Assembly (NCBI GenBank): GCA_964397295.1
Contig: CAYNJG010000010.1
Location: 1-64,000 of the forward strand
Reading direction: 5' to 3'
Length of the DNA stretch: 64,000 bases
From: CAYNJG01 sp964397295
Lineage (GTDB): Bacteria; Planctomycetota; Planctomycetia; Pirellulales; Pirellulaceae
Below the pieces are notes generated by a model, which saw only the letters and a program-made list of their open reading frames with translations, was not told where the DNA came from and did not search any database. The position numbers and the translations under genes were made by a program. Below are positions 42,229 to 51,572 of this stretch, one piece after another. How positions within the stretch are numbered: the stretch's first letter is position 1; the number at the start of each line of letters is the position of its first letter.

Positions 42229-44883
42229 TCACGTTCCGCCACCGGCTGGGTCAACCAAGTCTTCCGCCCACCGATCCAACGTGTCCGACCAAAACTCGCA
42301 CTGTGCAATCGTGACGCCGCTTTCCGTTTCGATTTCATCCGAGATGTCGCGGAGCGCCCCCAACACGTCTTGGTTTTCCATATCCTCCAAAATCGATTTA
42401 AACTTCGCCATGCGACGACGTTCATAGAACGCCTGCATATCGTCCATGATGTAGGAAACTTTTTGTGTCGTTTCGTTTTGTTCTGTGCCAAGCGAAGTGA
42501 ATAGTGTTTTGACATCGTTGTTGGAGATCTTCGCCAAACCAAAAGCGTTGTCGACACTGTCGCCAATTCGGCCAGCGATTTTGTACTCCGTTCGCGAAAC
42601 AGCCTTGAGCCGTTTAACTAGCGTGCTGCCTTCCAGGTTGGCCAGCACTTTGTTGAGCTCCTCGGTGATCTTTTCAAATTCATTGAGCAGATCACGTTGC
42701 TCGGTTACCGCTTCATCCATCTTTTCACCAGCCGGACACGCGCCGCCATCTTTTGCCTTGCCGGCCAATGTCGTAACAGGCAACGTCAGACGTGGTGAGC
42801 CAGGTTTACTGGGTGCCGGCTCCGATGGTTCTTCGGTTAGATCTGGAGGCTGTTGACTCGACTCTGAATCCACAATCGTTGGTACCGCAGGCTTCTTCTT
42901 GTCATCGCCCTCAGACGCACCGGGCTTTCCCGGAGGCATCCGATTCTGTCCAGCTTGCGGACCTGACTCTTGGTTATTTGGTTTGCTGGGACCAGCTTGC
43001 GCTAGTTGCTCCGACTTGGCTGCGTCCTTCAACAAGTCAGCAACCGACGGCATGCGATTCGCCGAAATGTCTTTCAGCGTCTGCAGCATCTCCGCCCACT
43101 TCTCGAGATGGCCGACACCAAACTCGCTGTTCCTGGACGCTTGCTTTACAAGGTCTTCGCCAATCGACGTGAGACGATTGAGTCGCCGTCCGTTTGTTCG
43201 CTCGCCAGCCGCTTGCCGTTCGATCTCTCGCCGCGTTTTCGGATCGTCGAGCTTCGCCGTCTCCATGTCACGCAGTTGCTTATTCTTTTCGTAGAGCTGT
43301 AGCTCTTTGTCGCGGACGTCCAACGAATGACGATGCCACTTGCTGAGTTGATCCGTAATCCAGATCGCGTGATCTTCTGGCGAAAGAATGTAAAGCGTGT
43401 AGATCGGCGAGTAAACGCGCTCGCGATCAGGCAAATAATCTTCCGCGAACATGCGAAGATGAACGGGCTGAGGACTAATCTCCAACGTCTTTGCACAGAA
43501 GGTACCGGCGACCGTTAGCTCTGCTTTTGTCGGCGATCCCGCACCCAAAAGTCGTTCCCCTTTAGCGGGTTGAGACGTCATCGTGGTATCAAAGCCCATC
43601 CATTCCATGCCGATTCGTTTGATGCCAAAATCGTCAACGCCGCGCACATTGAATTGCAGCGTTTCAGAATCCAGTACGACCCGTTGGCGTTGCATTCCTT
43701 CACAGACGATCGCTGGAGCATCATCCTCACGACTGTTCAAAGTGAGCTCAAACGGCTTCGGCCCGTCAAGCTTCAAGCTGTCGGTCCATCGAATTGATAA
43801 CGTCTTGTTTTCATCGATCGGAATCCAATCGCTCGTGAACTTCGATCCACGAGTTCCCGAAGCAACACCGTCAATCGTTGCACTTTCGAGTTCACGACTA
43901 GCTTCGGCGGTTAGCTTTGCTCGGCTTCCGATAACAAACGTGCCAGTGCCACCTCGAACGTCCTTCGTCAGATTTTCTTCGCGTTCGAGGTACGAGGGCA
44001 ATTCGATTTCGGCGACGATCTCGGTAAGCTCCGGTCGGAGTTTGGGTTCAATGGCAAACCGTTGTGCATAGTCACCGACGCTCAACTTCGCCGTGGTATC
44101 GGCGAGTTGCGGCGGACAATCGAATCGGTATGAACCGTCTTCCAGCGCGGCAACAATCGGCTCGCCACCAGCAATTTGAATCTGCGCTGTTTCGGGTCGC
44201 CAACGCGTGTTTTCATCCAAACGAACTTCAAACGGAAACAGTTCACCATGTGGCACAACTTGATGATCCTCTTGTCCTTCGATCATCGTAAACGTGTATC
44301 GCGGAGTATCGCGCCAGGGCATCAAATACCGAGCCCACGCATTTCCAGTCGCAGCTGGCGAATAAACAAGAAGCACAAGGGATGCAACCACGCCCGCGCC
44401 AGCTAGACCAGCGAACAATTTGTGTCGTGGATGCGGAACGGCATTCGTCAGATCTCGAGTTTCGGCTTCAGCTGCAACTTGCTTGACCGCAGCCTCACAA
44501 AGTTCACGGGAACGTGCTTGCTCTTCCTCGTTGTCTACAAGCTCGATAATACCGAGCAACTGATCGCCAACGGACGGATGCTTGTGACGCAGAAGAATGG
44601 CGAGTTGATCGAGGCGACGTTTACGCCAGACCCATCGGTACAACATCCAAGGCAACGTACAACAGACGAGCGCTGCACCCGCGAGTAGCAGCCCTCGAAT
44701 TTGGCCGGGGGTGTCGAACATTCGATCAAGCACATACACCGCAAGATAGGCGACGAAGATGCCTAGTACGACGATCGCGATTGCCTCCAACGACTTCACG
44801 CTCCACACTCGTGTGCGAAAGTCCTTCAGTTTTCGTCGCAGCGACTCGGGCAGCGAAAGCCGTACTTGTTCAGTTCCGTTCAT
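42229..44883 (-). CDS. Large coiled-coil membrane protein (DUF4175-like)
   Basis: 884 residues. Two hydrophobic helices near the N-terminus (about 32-52 and 62-83) and a third (about 158-178) frame a cytoplasmic loop that contains LAILLRHKHPSVGDQLL. This is the arrangement of DUF4175-type proteins that accompany MoxR/VWA clusters. The extracytoplasmic part has Ig-like strands (180-500), then a long charged helical region with coiled-coil character and a Pro/Gly/Ser-rich insert (about 640-710). It ends abruptly at VDPAGGGT before TGA, and the same frame stays open afterwards (see 41599-42204). ATG 44883 lies 38 bases after the sigma-like gene. It probably scaffolds the VWA proteins in the membrane. 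Confidence 0.83.
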   Translation of the reverse strand: MNGTEQVRLSLPESLRRKLKDFRTRVWSVKSLEAIAIVVLGIFVAYLAVYVLDRMFDTPGQIRGLLLAGAALVCCTLPWMLYRWVWRKRRLDQLAILLRHKHPSVGDQLLGIIELVDNEEEQARSRELCEAAVKQVAAEAETRDLTNAVPHPRHKLFAGLAGAGVVASLVLLVYSPAATGNAWARYLMPWRDTPRYTFTMIEGQEDHQVVPHGELFPFEVRLDENTRWRPETAQIQIAGGEPIVAALEDGSYRFDCPPQLADTTAKLSVGDYAQRFAIEPKLRPELTEIVAEIELPSYLEREENLTKDVRGGTGTFVIGSRAKLTAEASRELESATIDGVASGTRGSKFTSDWIPIDENKTLSIRWTDSLKLDGPKPFELTLNSREDDAPAIVCEGMQRQRVVLDSETLQFNVRGVDDFGIKRIGMEWMGFDTTMTSQPAKGERLLGAGSPTKAELTVAGTFCAKTLEISPQPVHLRMFAEDYLPDRERVYSPIYTLYILSPEDHAIWITDQLSKWHRHSLDVRDKELQLYEKNKQLRDMETAKLDDPKTRREIERQAAGERTNGRRLNRLTSIGEDLVKQASRNSEFGVGHLEKWAEMLQTLKDISANRMPSVADLLKDAAKSEQLAQAGPSKPNNQESGPQAGQNRMPPGKPGASEGDDKKKPAVPTIVDSESSQQPPDLTEEPSEPAPSKPGSPRLTLPVTTLAGKAKDGGACPAGEKMDEAVTEQRDLLNEFEKITEELNKVLANLEGSTLVKRLKAVSRTEYKIAGRIGDSVDNAFGLAKISNNDVKTLFTSLGTEQNETTQKVSYIMDDMQAFYERRRMAKFKSILEDMENQDVLGALRDISDEIETESGVTIAQCEFWSDTLDRWAEDLVDPAGGGT

Positions 44884-44921
44884 GTTTGATCCTTGGTTCC
44901 AAGTTTGGACCGAATTCGAAT

Positions 44922-45260
44922 TTACTGGCTCAAAATATTTCTCAAGCGACGCATCGCGCGCAAGTAACGCATCGACGCACTGGACTCGTCTAGGCCCATC
45001 GCCTCAGCTACCCGCGCATTTGAATATCGCTTTATAAGACGCAAAGAGATTATCTGTTGATCGTACTCATTCAGCTTGTGCAGCGCGGCCATAAACACTT
45101 CTAACTTTTCGATGCGCGGCAATTTCTCTGCATGGCTTCGCCTGTTGACGAGCCGCCTAGATCTTGCCTTTTCGATGGCCTGATTCTTCAGATCATTCAA
45201 CCGCGCCTTGTTTGCAAAATAGGTTGCATAAAAATCGCGTACGATATCGCTCCCGCTCAT
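44922..45260 (-). CDS. Stunted sigma-70-like protein (region 4 HTH)
   Basis: A 112-residue protein. Residues 55-112 form a typical sigma region 4: ALHKLNEYDQQIISLRLIKR followed by the helix-turn-helix YSNARVAEAMGLDESSASMRYL and AMRRLRNIL. The N-terminal SGSDIVRDFYATYFANKAR resembles the region 2.3 stretch of planctomycete ECF factors (DxSDIVQ..), but region 2.1 and most of region 2.4 are missing. It is therefore about half the size of a working sigma. The ATG at 45260 overlaps the TGA of the VWA gene (ATGA), which makes this start, not the longer frame, the likely one. It may be a DNA-binding regulator or decoy rather than a full sigma factor. Confidence 0.78.
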   Translation of the reverse strand: MSGSDIVRDFYATYFANKARLNDLKNQAIEKARSRRLVNRRSHAEKLPRIEKLEVFMAALHKLNEYDQQIISLRLIKRYSNARVAEAMGLDESSASMRYLRAMRRLRNILSQ

Positions 45261-47509
45261 ATCAACCCACCCGCTTTTCTGCCCACCCAAAACAGTCCAA
45301 GCAACCCAATCATCGCGCCGATGGCGAGCGGATGACTCCACAATGACGTGCGACGCACGGCAAGCGGTGGTTCGGGAATGGCAGCGAGTGATTTCAGGAC
45401 ACCATCGATATCTTTCGCGTCAAGCGTTTTACCTTTTGTGACGCGTGAGATTTCTTCTAGCACATCGGGACGAGCTGGTTTGCCAATGCGTTCAACCTTG
45501 TCGCCCTGAACGAAGAACGATGCTTCGAGCGAAGAGTCCGTTTCTTTGCAGAACAATGTAACCTCGTGCCGTCCCGGTTCCTTCGTGTTGAAACGAGCTT
45601 GAAAAACGCCCCATTCATCTTCCACTGAAGGCGCAAACCGCACGGTTTCCATTTGGCCGGAAGGAGCAGTGATTCGAGCGGTCACGGTACCTTTGGTAAG
45701 CGGCTCACCACTGTTCTCCATCACGTTTGCGTGCATCGACAAAGTCTGCCGCAGCTGTGGTTGGTCGGGCGTGTAGTGAAATCGCATGGACGAGCCCTTC
45801 GCCATGTTGCGTTGATAGGCCATCCAACGGACAACTTGGCCCCAGAAACGATAGTGGTACTTATCTTCAACCCCTTCACGCCAACGCCAAGCACCGTCGG
45901 TACCCATAAACAGAACCTTACCTGCACCGAAGGTTCGCGTGACCAACAACGGCAGTCGACCGTTTTCGTTTTGAATGTCTTGATGAACGGCCAACACTTC
46001 ACAGCCTGCTTTGGCCCGCGTCACAGGAGCGTACCATTGAAAACCCGGCAAGTTCTCCCACACCGACATGTTGTCATCTTGGGTATCGGCCAACTTTGTC
46101 AGCAGACTTCGCCGCCCGAGTTCCGTCAATTCGAAGTGACCTGGTGTTCGCGAGCCCCAACCGTCCGGCTGACCATCGTCGAGCACCACGGGATACAACT
46201 CGTTCAGCTCCGTTTCACGCAGCGTATGTTGCCGACCTTGCCAACCGGGAATAAACACGAGCCCGCTGGCTTGAAACTCAACGAGCCCCTTCAACAATCG
46301 ACATTGCTCCGGCGTCAGCTGTCCGTCGTCTAGACCAACGTCTCCTAAGAACACGACGTCATATTCGGAGAGCTCCTCGAGCCCTTCCGGAAATGCCTTG
46401 ATGTAATCGGCATTGCCACCACCGACGTTTTTCAATGCCGGATGGAACAGTAGACACGAAACCTCGACGCCCGGATCACGCGAGAGAGCGTTTCGCAGAT
46501 ATCGATATTCCCAACGCGGATACGATTCGACAACGAGAACTCGGAGATTCTCGTGTCGAATCGATATCGGCGTCTCTAGGGAATTATTGTCCGGCAGCAT
46601 TTCATCCGTGTGCTTGCCAATGTCCACTGTCAACGTGTAGTCACCCGTTTCTTGCGGCTTCCAAAGTATCGCGTCCGTCGTACGGCTCATTGCTGCAACG
46701 CGAACTTCTTTGGTCAACGTTTCGTCGTCAACTTTCAACGAAACGGTCGTGACGAATTCACGAGGCAACGAACTTTCGATAGTAAACGGAACACGCACTG
46801 CCTTGCCTGCTACGCCGAACGTGGGTGCGTCGACGCTTAGCAGTTCGACATCGGGCAAGCGAGCCGGACTGCCCACAGCCATCGTGTAGACCGGCACAGC
46901 ATCCAAACGCAATTGCGTGGCGGCCTTAACCGGCGGAGAACCCTCGTTCCAATCTCCATCCGAGATCATTACCACGGCGCGCAGATTGGTATACTTTTCG
47001 CCAGCATCCATCAAAGGTTGATGCAGGTTGGTTCCCCGCGACATGCTGGTTTCTGCATTACCATCGCCTGCTTGCTCTTCTTCGCGAGTGATAGGCGGCT
47101 CTTTTGCCATTCCGCTGAACGGCTGGACAACAACATTCATTGTCTCGCTAAGCGTCGCCCAAGTTTCGTCTTTTGCGAGCTCAGAAATAGATTCACGGCG
47201 CGTTTTGACTCCTGCGGATTTCGCACTTGTCACATCACGCGTCGCCATGCTGACCGAATCGTCATACAAAATCACGACGCTGGGTTTTTCATCGGGACGA
47301 AACTGCTGTACCCACTCAGGTTGATTCAGCAAGATCGCAGCGAGCATCACGATCGCAAACCGAAGCAGCTCGAGCATACCGAACCACAGCGTGTAGCCAG
47401 CGCGACGCCACGAAAAAAAACAAACGCCGGCGGTTGCAAGAACAAAGATCGCCGCGAGCGCCAGTGTCCACGGTTCCCACAGCAACGTTAGTGGCTCAAG
47501 GAAATTCAT
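45257..47509 (-). CDS. VWA-domain membrane protein with GATase-like domain
   Basis: A 750-residue protein with two N-terminal transmembrane helices (about 15-32 and 42-62) and one at the C-terminus (about 725-745). A von Willebrand A-type domain follows the second helix: MIDAS motif D-x-S-x-S in LYDDSVSMATRD (83-87) and the later acidic loop MISDGDWNEG. An Ig-like segment lies at about 240-320. A class I glutamine-amidotransferase-like Rossmann domain follows (about 330-560: LRVLVVESYPRWEYRYLRN, YDVVFLGDVGLDDG), probably without a catalytic cysteine. Such proteins accompany MoxR ATPases in metal-insertion or envelope assembly systems. ATGA overlaps join it to both neighbours. Confidence 0.88.
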   Translation of the reverse strand: MNFLEPLTLLWEPWTLALAAIFVLATAGVCFFSWRRAGYTLWFGMLELLRFAIVMLAAILLNQPEWVQQFRPDEKPSVVILYDDSVSMATRDVTSAKSAGVKTRRESISELAKDETWATLSETMNVVVQPFSGMAKEPPITREEEQAGDGNAETSMSRGTNLHQPLMDAGEKYTNLRAVVMISDGDWNEGSPPVKAATQLRLDAVPVYTMAVGSPARLPDVELLSVDAPTFGVAGKAVRVPFTIESSLPREFVTTVSLKVDDETLTKEVRVAAMSRTTDAILWKPQETGDYTLTVDIGKHTDEMLPDNNSLETPISIRHENLRVLVVESYPRWEYRYLRNALSRDPGVEVSCLLFHPALKNVGGGNADYIKAFPEGLEELSEYDVVFLGDVGLDDGQLTPEQCRLLKGLVEFQASGLVFIPGWQGRQHTLRETELNELYPVVLDDGQPDGWGSRTPGHFELTELGRRSLLTKLADTQDDNMSVWENLPGFQWYAPVTRAKAGCEVLAVHQDIQNENGRLPLLVTRTFGAGKVLFMGTDGAWRWREGVEDKYHYRFWGQVVRWMAYQRNMAKGSSMRFHYTPDQPQLRQTLSMHANVMENSGEPLTKGTVTARITAPSGQMETVRFAPSVEDEWGVFQARFNTKEPGRHEVTLFCKETDSSLEASFFVQGDKVERIGKPARPDVLEEISRVTKGKTLDAKDIDGVLKSLAAIPEPPLAVRRTSLWSHPLAIGAMIGLLGLFWVGRKAGGLI

Positions 47510-49551
47510 GCGGCCCCCTGCATTTCTTTGAGGACGGCATCCCGTTCAGCACGTTCGCGGAAGATCGAATTCTTTTCTTCCATCGGCTTCAACTTGCGAG
47601 GCACACACAATAGTGCCTCGGCAAGCAGCATGACGATCATCATGATCAAAAGCGTTCGCCAAATCTCTTGGACAAGTGACGCCTGTGCGCCAACTTCATT
47701 TCGCACAAGGGAAACATCGAGACCGTCGAACAGGCCGTTCAACTGTTCATCAGAAAGAATCGCTGCATGGTTTTCGGCAGTCGCTCGATTAACCGCGACC
47801 AACCGTTCGTCACGCTGGTAGACTCCGGCGTTGTAGCCGTATTCGGTCGACATCACATCTTCCGAACCAGCGCGTTGTTGCCATCCCGCGAGTTCGTCCG
47901 CAGACGTAACTTTGCCTGCAGTTGCCTGCCGAGCTTTGCCTAGAACCTGAACACCGTTACCCAACGCCCGTTGGATCGCGACGTACAACACAGCTCCGTT
48001 CGATGCCAACGTCGAGTCGGCCTGATAAGTTGTCGTACTACAAAAATAGACGCCGCCGTTTGTTGTCGGCAGGCGACTCAATAACGCGTCGCCACCATCA
48101 AGTGAGGCGAGTGTGGTGAGGTCACCGCTGGGTGGGCAATATCGCAGTGTTTCGAGTTCGCCAACCGGCAGAGACATTCCGCTGATACTGTTGGCGAGCA
48201 AGTCTTGGTCCATTGTCCAATTCGTGACGGAAACCGGATCGTTGGTTCGTTTCCATTCCGTCCAGCTTACGCCAGAGAACGATTCGCCCTCGGGGGATTC
48301 TGGAGGGTAGAAAATGATCTGACCGCCGCGACCCACGTAATCTTCTAGCAATTTCACCGTCGGCCCCTTGGGTAAAGGTGCATGCCAGAGCACCAGCGAG
48401 ACCGACTCCCACGCGATCGCGTCAACCTGGTGAGGCTCAATCACTTCCGCCTGGCATTCCACCGAACTGTTCGGCGGAACTTCAGCGGCAAATTTCATCG
48501 CTGCGGCTTGGTCAATGTCTTCCATGACCAACACTGAGTTACGCGGATGTGGTTTGTCGAAAGCAAAAAAGAATTCATCATCGGCATCGTTCGAGTCCGC
48601 CGGAATCGAAACGCGTCCAAACCCACGCGTGAGTGACGAATCGATCGGTATCCGATGACCTCGAAGTTCAAACTCCTTGCCGGTTAGTTCAACAACTACT
48701 TGCGAGCGTCCGCCTTCGATTTCAAATTGCACTGGAACGCTAGTCGCTTCTGTTACGGCTTCCTCGCGAGACAACCGCAACGAAACTACCAACTCTGCAC
48801 CCGACTCACTGGCAACACGTTCTATTTCGGTGACCTCCACAGCCAGATTCTCCGGCGATGGGCTTGCGTAACCGAACAAATGAAAACGAATGCCTTGCGG
48901 GAAAGCTAAGAACTTATCGCGAAGCCTTTTCCATTCCGCATTCCGATTTTGCCAATCGTTGGCTCGCATGTCCGAGCAAATCCAAATATCAGTCCGTCCC
49001 GTTTGATTGTTTTCGATGTATTTCGATGCTGCGTCTAACATCGCGGGCACATCAGCCGACGCGCTGCTAACGCCGCGATCAGGCAAGTCCAACAACGTAT
49101 CGATCGAATCCAATTCTCGCGGTGTCACACGATCGCTTTCGATCAACACCCAGTGGGCAGAATTGAGCTTCTTCAGCGTGTCCACTAACTGCTGCTGCGA
49201 CGCCTCTCGCTTTGTCAACGTACCCGCATCACCTTTTTGCGACATACTCGGCGAGCGATCCAGTAACACTATCGTTGTGTCCGCACGAGCTCCACCGAAC
49301 AGTCCGAGAAAGCCACTCGCCAGAGGACGGCATGCGGCAAAGACAAGTCCGGCGATTGCCAGTGTTCGACAAGCAAGAATCAACCACTGGCGAATTTTGG
49401 CGTACCCCGTCGACATTTTATTCGCGGTCAACAGAAAACGCATCGCACCCCAACGCATCGTTTGGTAACGGCGCTGATTAATGAGGTGAATAATGATCGG
49501 CAGCGCGATGAACGGGGCCGCGTACAGCATGTAGGGTTGCAAGAAGTTCAA
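47506..49551 (-). CDS. BatA-like VWA membrane protein
   Basis: A 681-residue protein. The N-terminus is the aerotolerance-regulator (BatA) domain: MNFLQPYMLYAAPFIALPII, then HLINQRRYQTMRWGAMRFLL and a second membrane helix (about 56-78). The VWA domain follows with MIDAS D-x-S-x-S in LLDRSPSMSQ (98-102). Its partner loop WICSDMRANDW is less canonical. A GATase-like fold (about 330-560) and a C-terminal transmembrane helix (about 630-650) complete it. It is predicted to face the periplasm and bind divalent cation-dependent partners. It overlaps DUF58 upstream and the second VWA gene downstream by four bases each. Confidence 0.9.
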   Translation of the reverse strand: MNFLQPYMLYAAPFIALPIIIHLINQRRYQTMRWGAMRFLLTANKMSTGYAKIRQWLILACRTLAIAGLVFAACRPLASGFLGLFGGARADTTIVLLDRSPSMSQKGDAGTLTKREASQQQLVDTLKKLNSAHWVLIESDRVTPRELDSIDTLLDLPDRGVSSASADVPAMLDAASKYIENNQTGRTDIWICSDMRANDWQNRNAEWKRLRDKFLAFPQGIRFHLFGYASPSPENLAVEVTEIERVASESGAELVVSLRLSREEAVTEATSVPVQFEIEGGRSQVVVELTGKEFELRGHRIPIDSSLTRGFGRVSIPADSNDADDEFFFAFDKPHPRNSVLVMEDIDQAAAMKFAAEVPPNSSVECQAEVIEPHQVDAIAWESVSLVLWHAPLPKGPTVKLLEDYVGRGGQIIFYPPESPEGESFSGVSWTEWKRTNDPVSVTNWTMDQDLLANSISGMSLPVGELETLRYCPPSGDLTTLASLDGGDALLSRLPTTNGGVYFCSTTTYQADSTLASNGAVLYVAIQRALGNGVQVLGKARQATAGKVTSADELAGWQQRAGSEDVMSTEYGYNAGVYQRDERLVAVNRATAENHAAILSDEQLNGLFDGLDVSLVRNEVGAQASLVQEIWRTLLIMMIVMLLAEALLCVPRKLKPMEEKNSIFRERAERDAVLKEMQGAA

Positions 49552-50462
49552 GCTGCCCCTCCCTTCCGACGCGTTCGCCCCACCAAGAATCGCGAGAGTG
49601 TTTGCTCGTAGTCGTCCTCCAGTGAAACTTCGTGATAGTCCACTGCGGCTTCCACCGTTAGCCGTTTGATTTCGGTTCGGTATTCCTCAAGAGCACGATG
49701 GTAACGATCCGCGATTTCGTTAGGCTCGCAGAAGATCGAATTTCCACCTTCCATGTCAAGGAATCGCGTTGGACGACGGAGATCGAAGCTCAACTCCAGC
49801 GGATCGTACAGATGGAACACCGCCAAATCATGACGACGGAACTGCAAATGCTGAAAGCAATCGCGAAGCTCGAACGGATCGACGAACAGATCCGACACCA
49901 AGATGATGAGTGCACGCTGTCGAATGGTCTCCGCTAACTCATGCAGAGTCGGAACAAGATTCGTTGGACCTTCCGGTTTCGCTCGTTCAAGTAAATCGTA
50001 GAGTGTTCGCAAATGCGACGGATTTCGCTTGGGCGGAAGGCTCTTCACAATTCCATCCGCAACACAAGAGAGCCCAACCGCATCTCCTTGCGCGACCGCC
50101 AAGTAAGCGATCGATCCCGCAATTCGCCGAGCATACTCGAGCTTCGTTATCTCGCTCGAACCATAGTCCATCGATCCGCTGGTATCGACGACGAGGCAAC
50201 ATCGCAAATTCGTGTCGGCCTCGAACTCTTTGACAAAGTACTTTTCCGATCTCCCGTAAGCTCGCCAATCCATCCGGCGCAGGTCATCGCCTGGCACGTA
50301 CTTTCGATACTCCGCAAACTCAACACTTGAACCGCGGTGGGGACTTTGGTGCATACCAGAAACGTTCCCCTGCATCGGTCGCCGAGCGAACAGTGGTATC
50401 CCGGCAAGTCGCGAGAGCACTTGCGTATCGAGAAAGCTGCGGGCGTTTTGATTGGGAACCAT
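49548..50462 (-). CDS. DUF58-domain protein
   Basis: A 304-residue protein with the DUF58 signature EYRKYVPGDDLRRMDWRAYG (51-70) and a VWA-like MIDAS in VVDTSGSMDYG (93-97: D-T-S-G-S). LVSDLFVDPFELRD is a second conserved block. No membrane helix is seen, unlike some DUF58 proteins that carry two. DUF58 proteins are standard partners of MoxR ATPases. The start codon at 50462 is ATG. It starts 84 bases after the MoxR stop and its own stop overlaps the BatA-like gene. Confidence 0.93.
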   Translation of the reverse strand: MVPNQNARSFLDTQVLSRLAGIPLFARRPMQGNVSGMHQSPHRGSSVEFAEYRKYVPGDDLRRMDWRAYGRSEKYFVKEFEADTNLRCCLVVDTSGSMDYGSSEITKLEYARRIAGSIAYLAVAQGDAVGLSCVADGIVKSLPPKRNPSHLRTLYDLLERAKPEGPTNLVPTLHELAETIRQRALIILVSDLFVDPFELRDCFQHLQFRRHDLAVFHLYDPLELSFDLRRPTRFLDMEGGNSIFCEPNEIADRYHRALEEYRTEIKRLTVEAAVDYHEVSLEDDYEQTLSRFLVGRTRRKGGAA

Positions 50463-50546
50463 GGGATCGGCAGGCAGGCGTTTGGGATAAGAATCTCACG
50501 TGGTGTTGTCGTCGTTCGTTACACCGAACCGTGGCAACGTCTTCTT

Positions 50547-51572
50547 CTAAGTCTCCTCGACGTCAGTTTCTTCAGCCAATCGATGCACAATCTGTTTCGC
50601 AGAAACGCCTTCCGACTGAGCCGCGAACGTCGTGATCATCCGATGCGTCAAAACAGGAGCCACGACTTTTTGAATGTCTTCCAGGCGAACCATGTAGCTA
50701 CCGTTCAACGCCGCTCGAGCCTTCGCGGCAAGAATCAAGTTTTGCACGGCTCGAGGACCAGCACCCCACGAAACCAAATGCTTCAACCAATCCGGCGCGG
50801 TGTCGCCAGCAGGTCGAGTCTTTCGTACAAGCTTCGCAGCGTATTGATAGATGTGATCCGGAACAGGAACACGCCGGACAAGACTCTGCATTCGCAGAAT
50901 GTCTTCGGCTTTCATTAGATTGTCGAGCGTAGGCAGATCCTCGCCGGTTGTCGTTCTCGCAATTTGAATCTCTTCCGCTTCGGACGGATAGTCGATCTCG
51001 ATCAAAAACATAAAGCGGTCAAGCTGTGCTTCTGGAAGCGGATACGTTCCCTCTTGTTCCACTGGATTCTGCGTGGCAAGCACGAGAAACGGCGAAGGCA
51101 AATCAAACGTCTTGCCAACGACCGTGACTTTGCGTTCTTGCATCGCCTCAAGCATCGCAGCTTGAGTTTTGGGCGGAGCACGGTTGATCTCGTCTGCAAG
51201 TACGATATTCGCGAAGACGGGACCCTTCACGAAATTGAATTCGCGACCTCCATCACCTGTATCCTGCAAGATGTCCGTACCGGTGATGTCCATCGGCATC
51301 AGATCAGGCGTAAACTGGATACGATTGAATTCCAAATGCAGAGTCTCGGCAAGCTTGCTAATCAGCAGCGTCTTAGCCAAACCCGGCACGCCCATCAGTA
51401 ACGCGTGACCTCGAGCAAAGAAACAAATCGCCAGCTGGTCGATTACTTCCGACTGACCAACAATGACCCGAGCCAACTCATCGCGCAGTCCTTGATGAAC
51501 TTTCCGCAACTCGTCGATAGCTTGAACATCGTTAGAGCTTAGTTTCTGCGCAGGAGGATTTACCGTTGCCAT
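50547..51572 (-). CDS. MoxR-family AAA+ ATPase
   Basis: A 341-residue cytoplasmic AAA+ protein and the first gene of the long operon. Walker A is GVPGLAKT (61-68) and Walker B is IVLADEINRAPPKTQ (about 122-136). Sensor 1 is VLATQNPVEQEGTYPLPEAQLDRF, characteristic of MoxR. The C-terminal lid carries GAGPRAVQNLILAAKARA, with the sensor 2 arginine. MoxR ATPases act as chaperones that, with VWA proteins, activate or insert cofactors into envelope or enzyme complexes. ATG 51572 (MATVNPP) is preferred over the frame 39 bases longer because AGAGG precedes it at good spacing. Confidence 0.95.
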   Translation of the reverse strand: MATVNPPAQKLSSNDVQAIDELRKVHQGLRDELARVIVGQSEVIDQLAICFFARGHALLMGVPGLAKTLLISKLAETLHLEFNRIQFTPDLMPMDITGTDILQDTGDGGREFNFVKGPVFANIVLADEINRAPPKTQAAMLEAMQERKVTVVGKTFDLPSPFLVLATQNPVEQEGTYPLPEAQLDRFMFLIEIDYPSEAEEIQIARTTTGEDLPTLDNLMKAEDILRMQSLVRRVPVPDHIYQYAAKLVRKTRPAGDTAPDWLKHLVSWGAGPRAVQNLILAAKARAALNGSYMVRLEDIQKVVAPVLTHRMITTFAAQSEGVSAKQIVHRLAEETDVEET

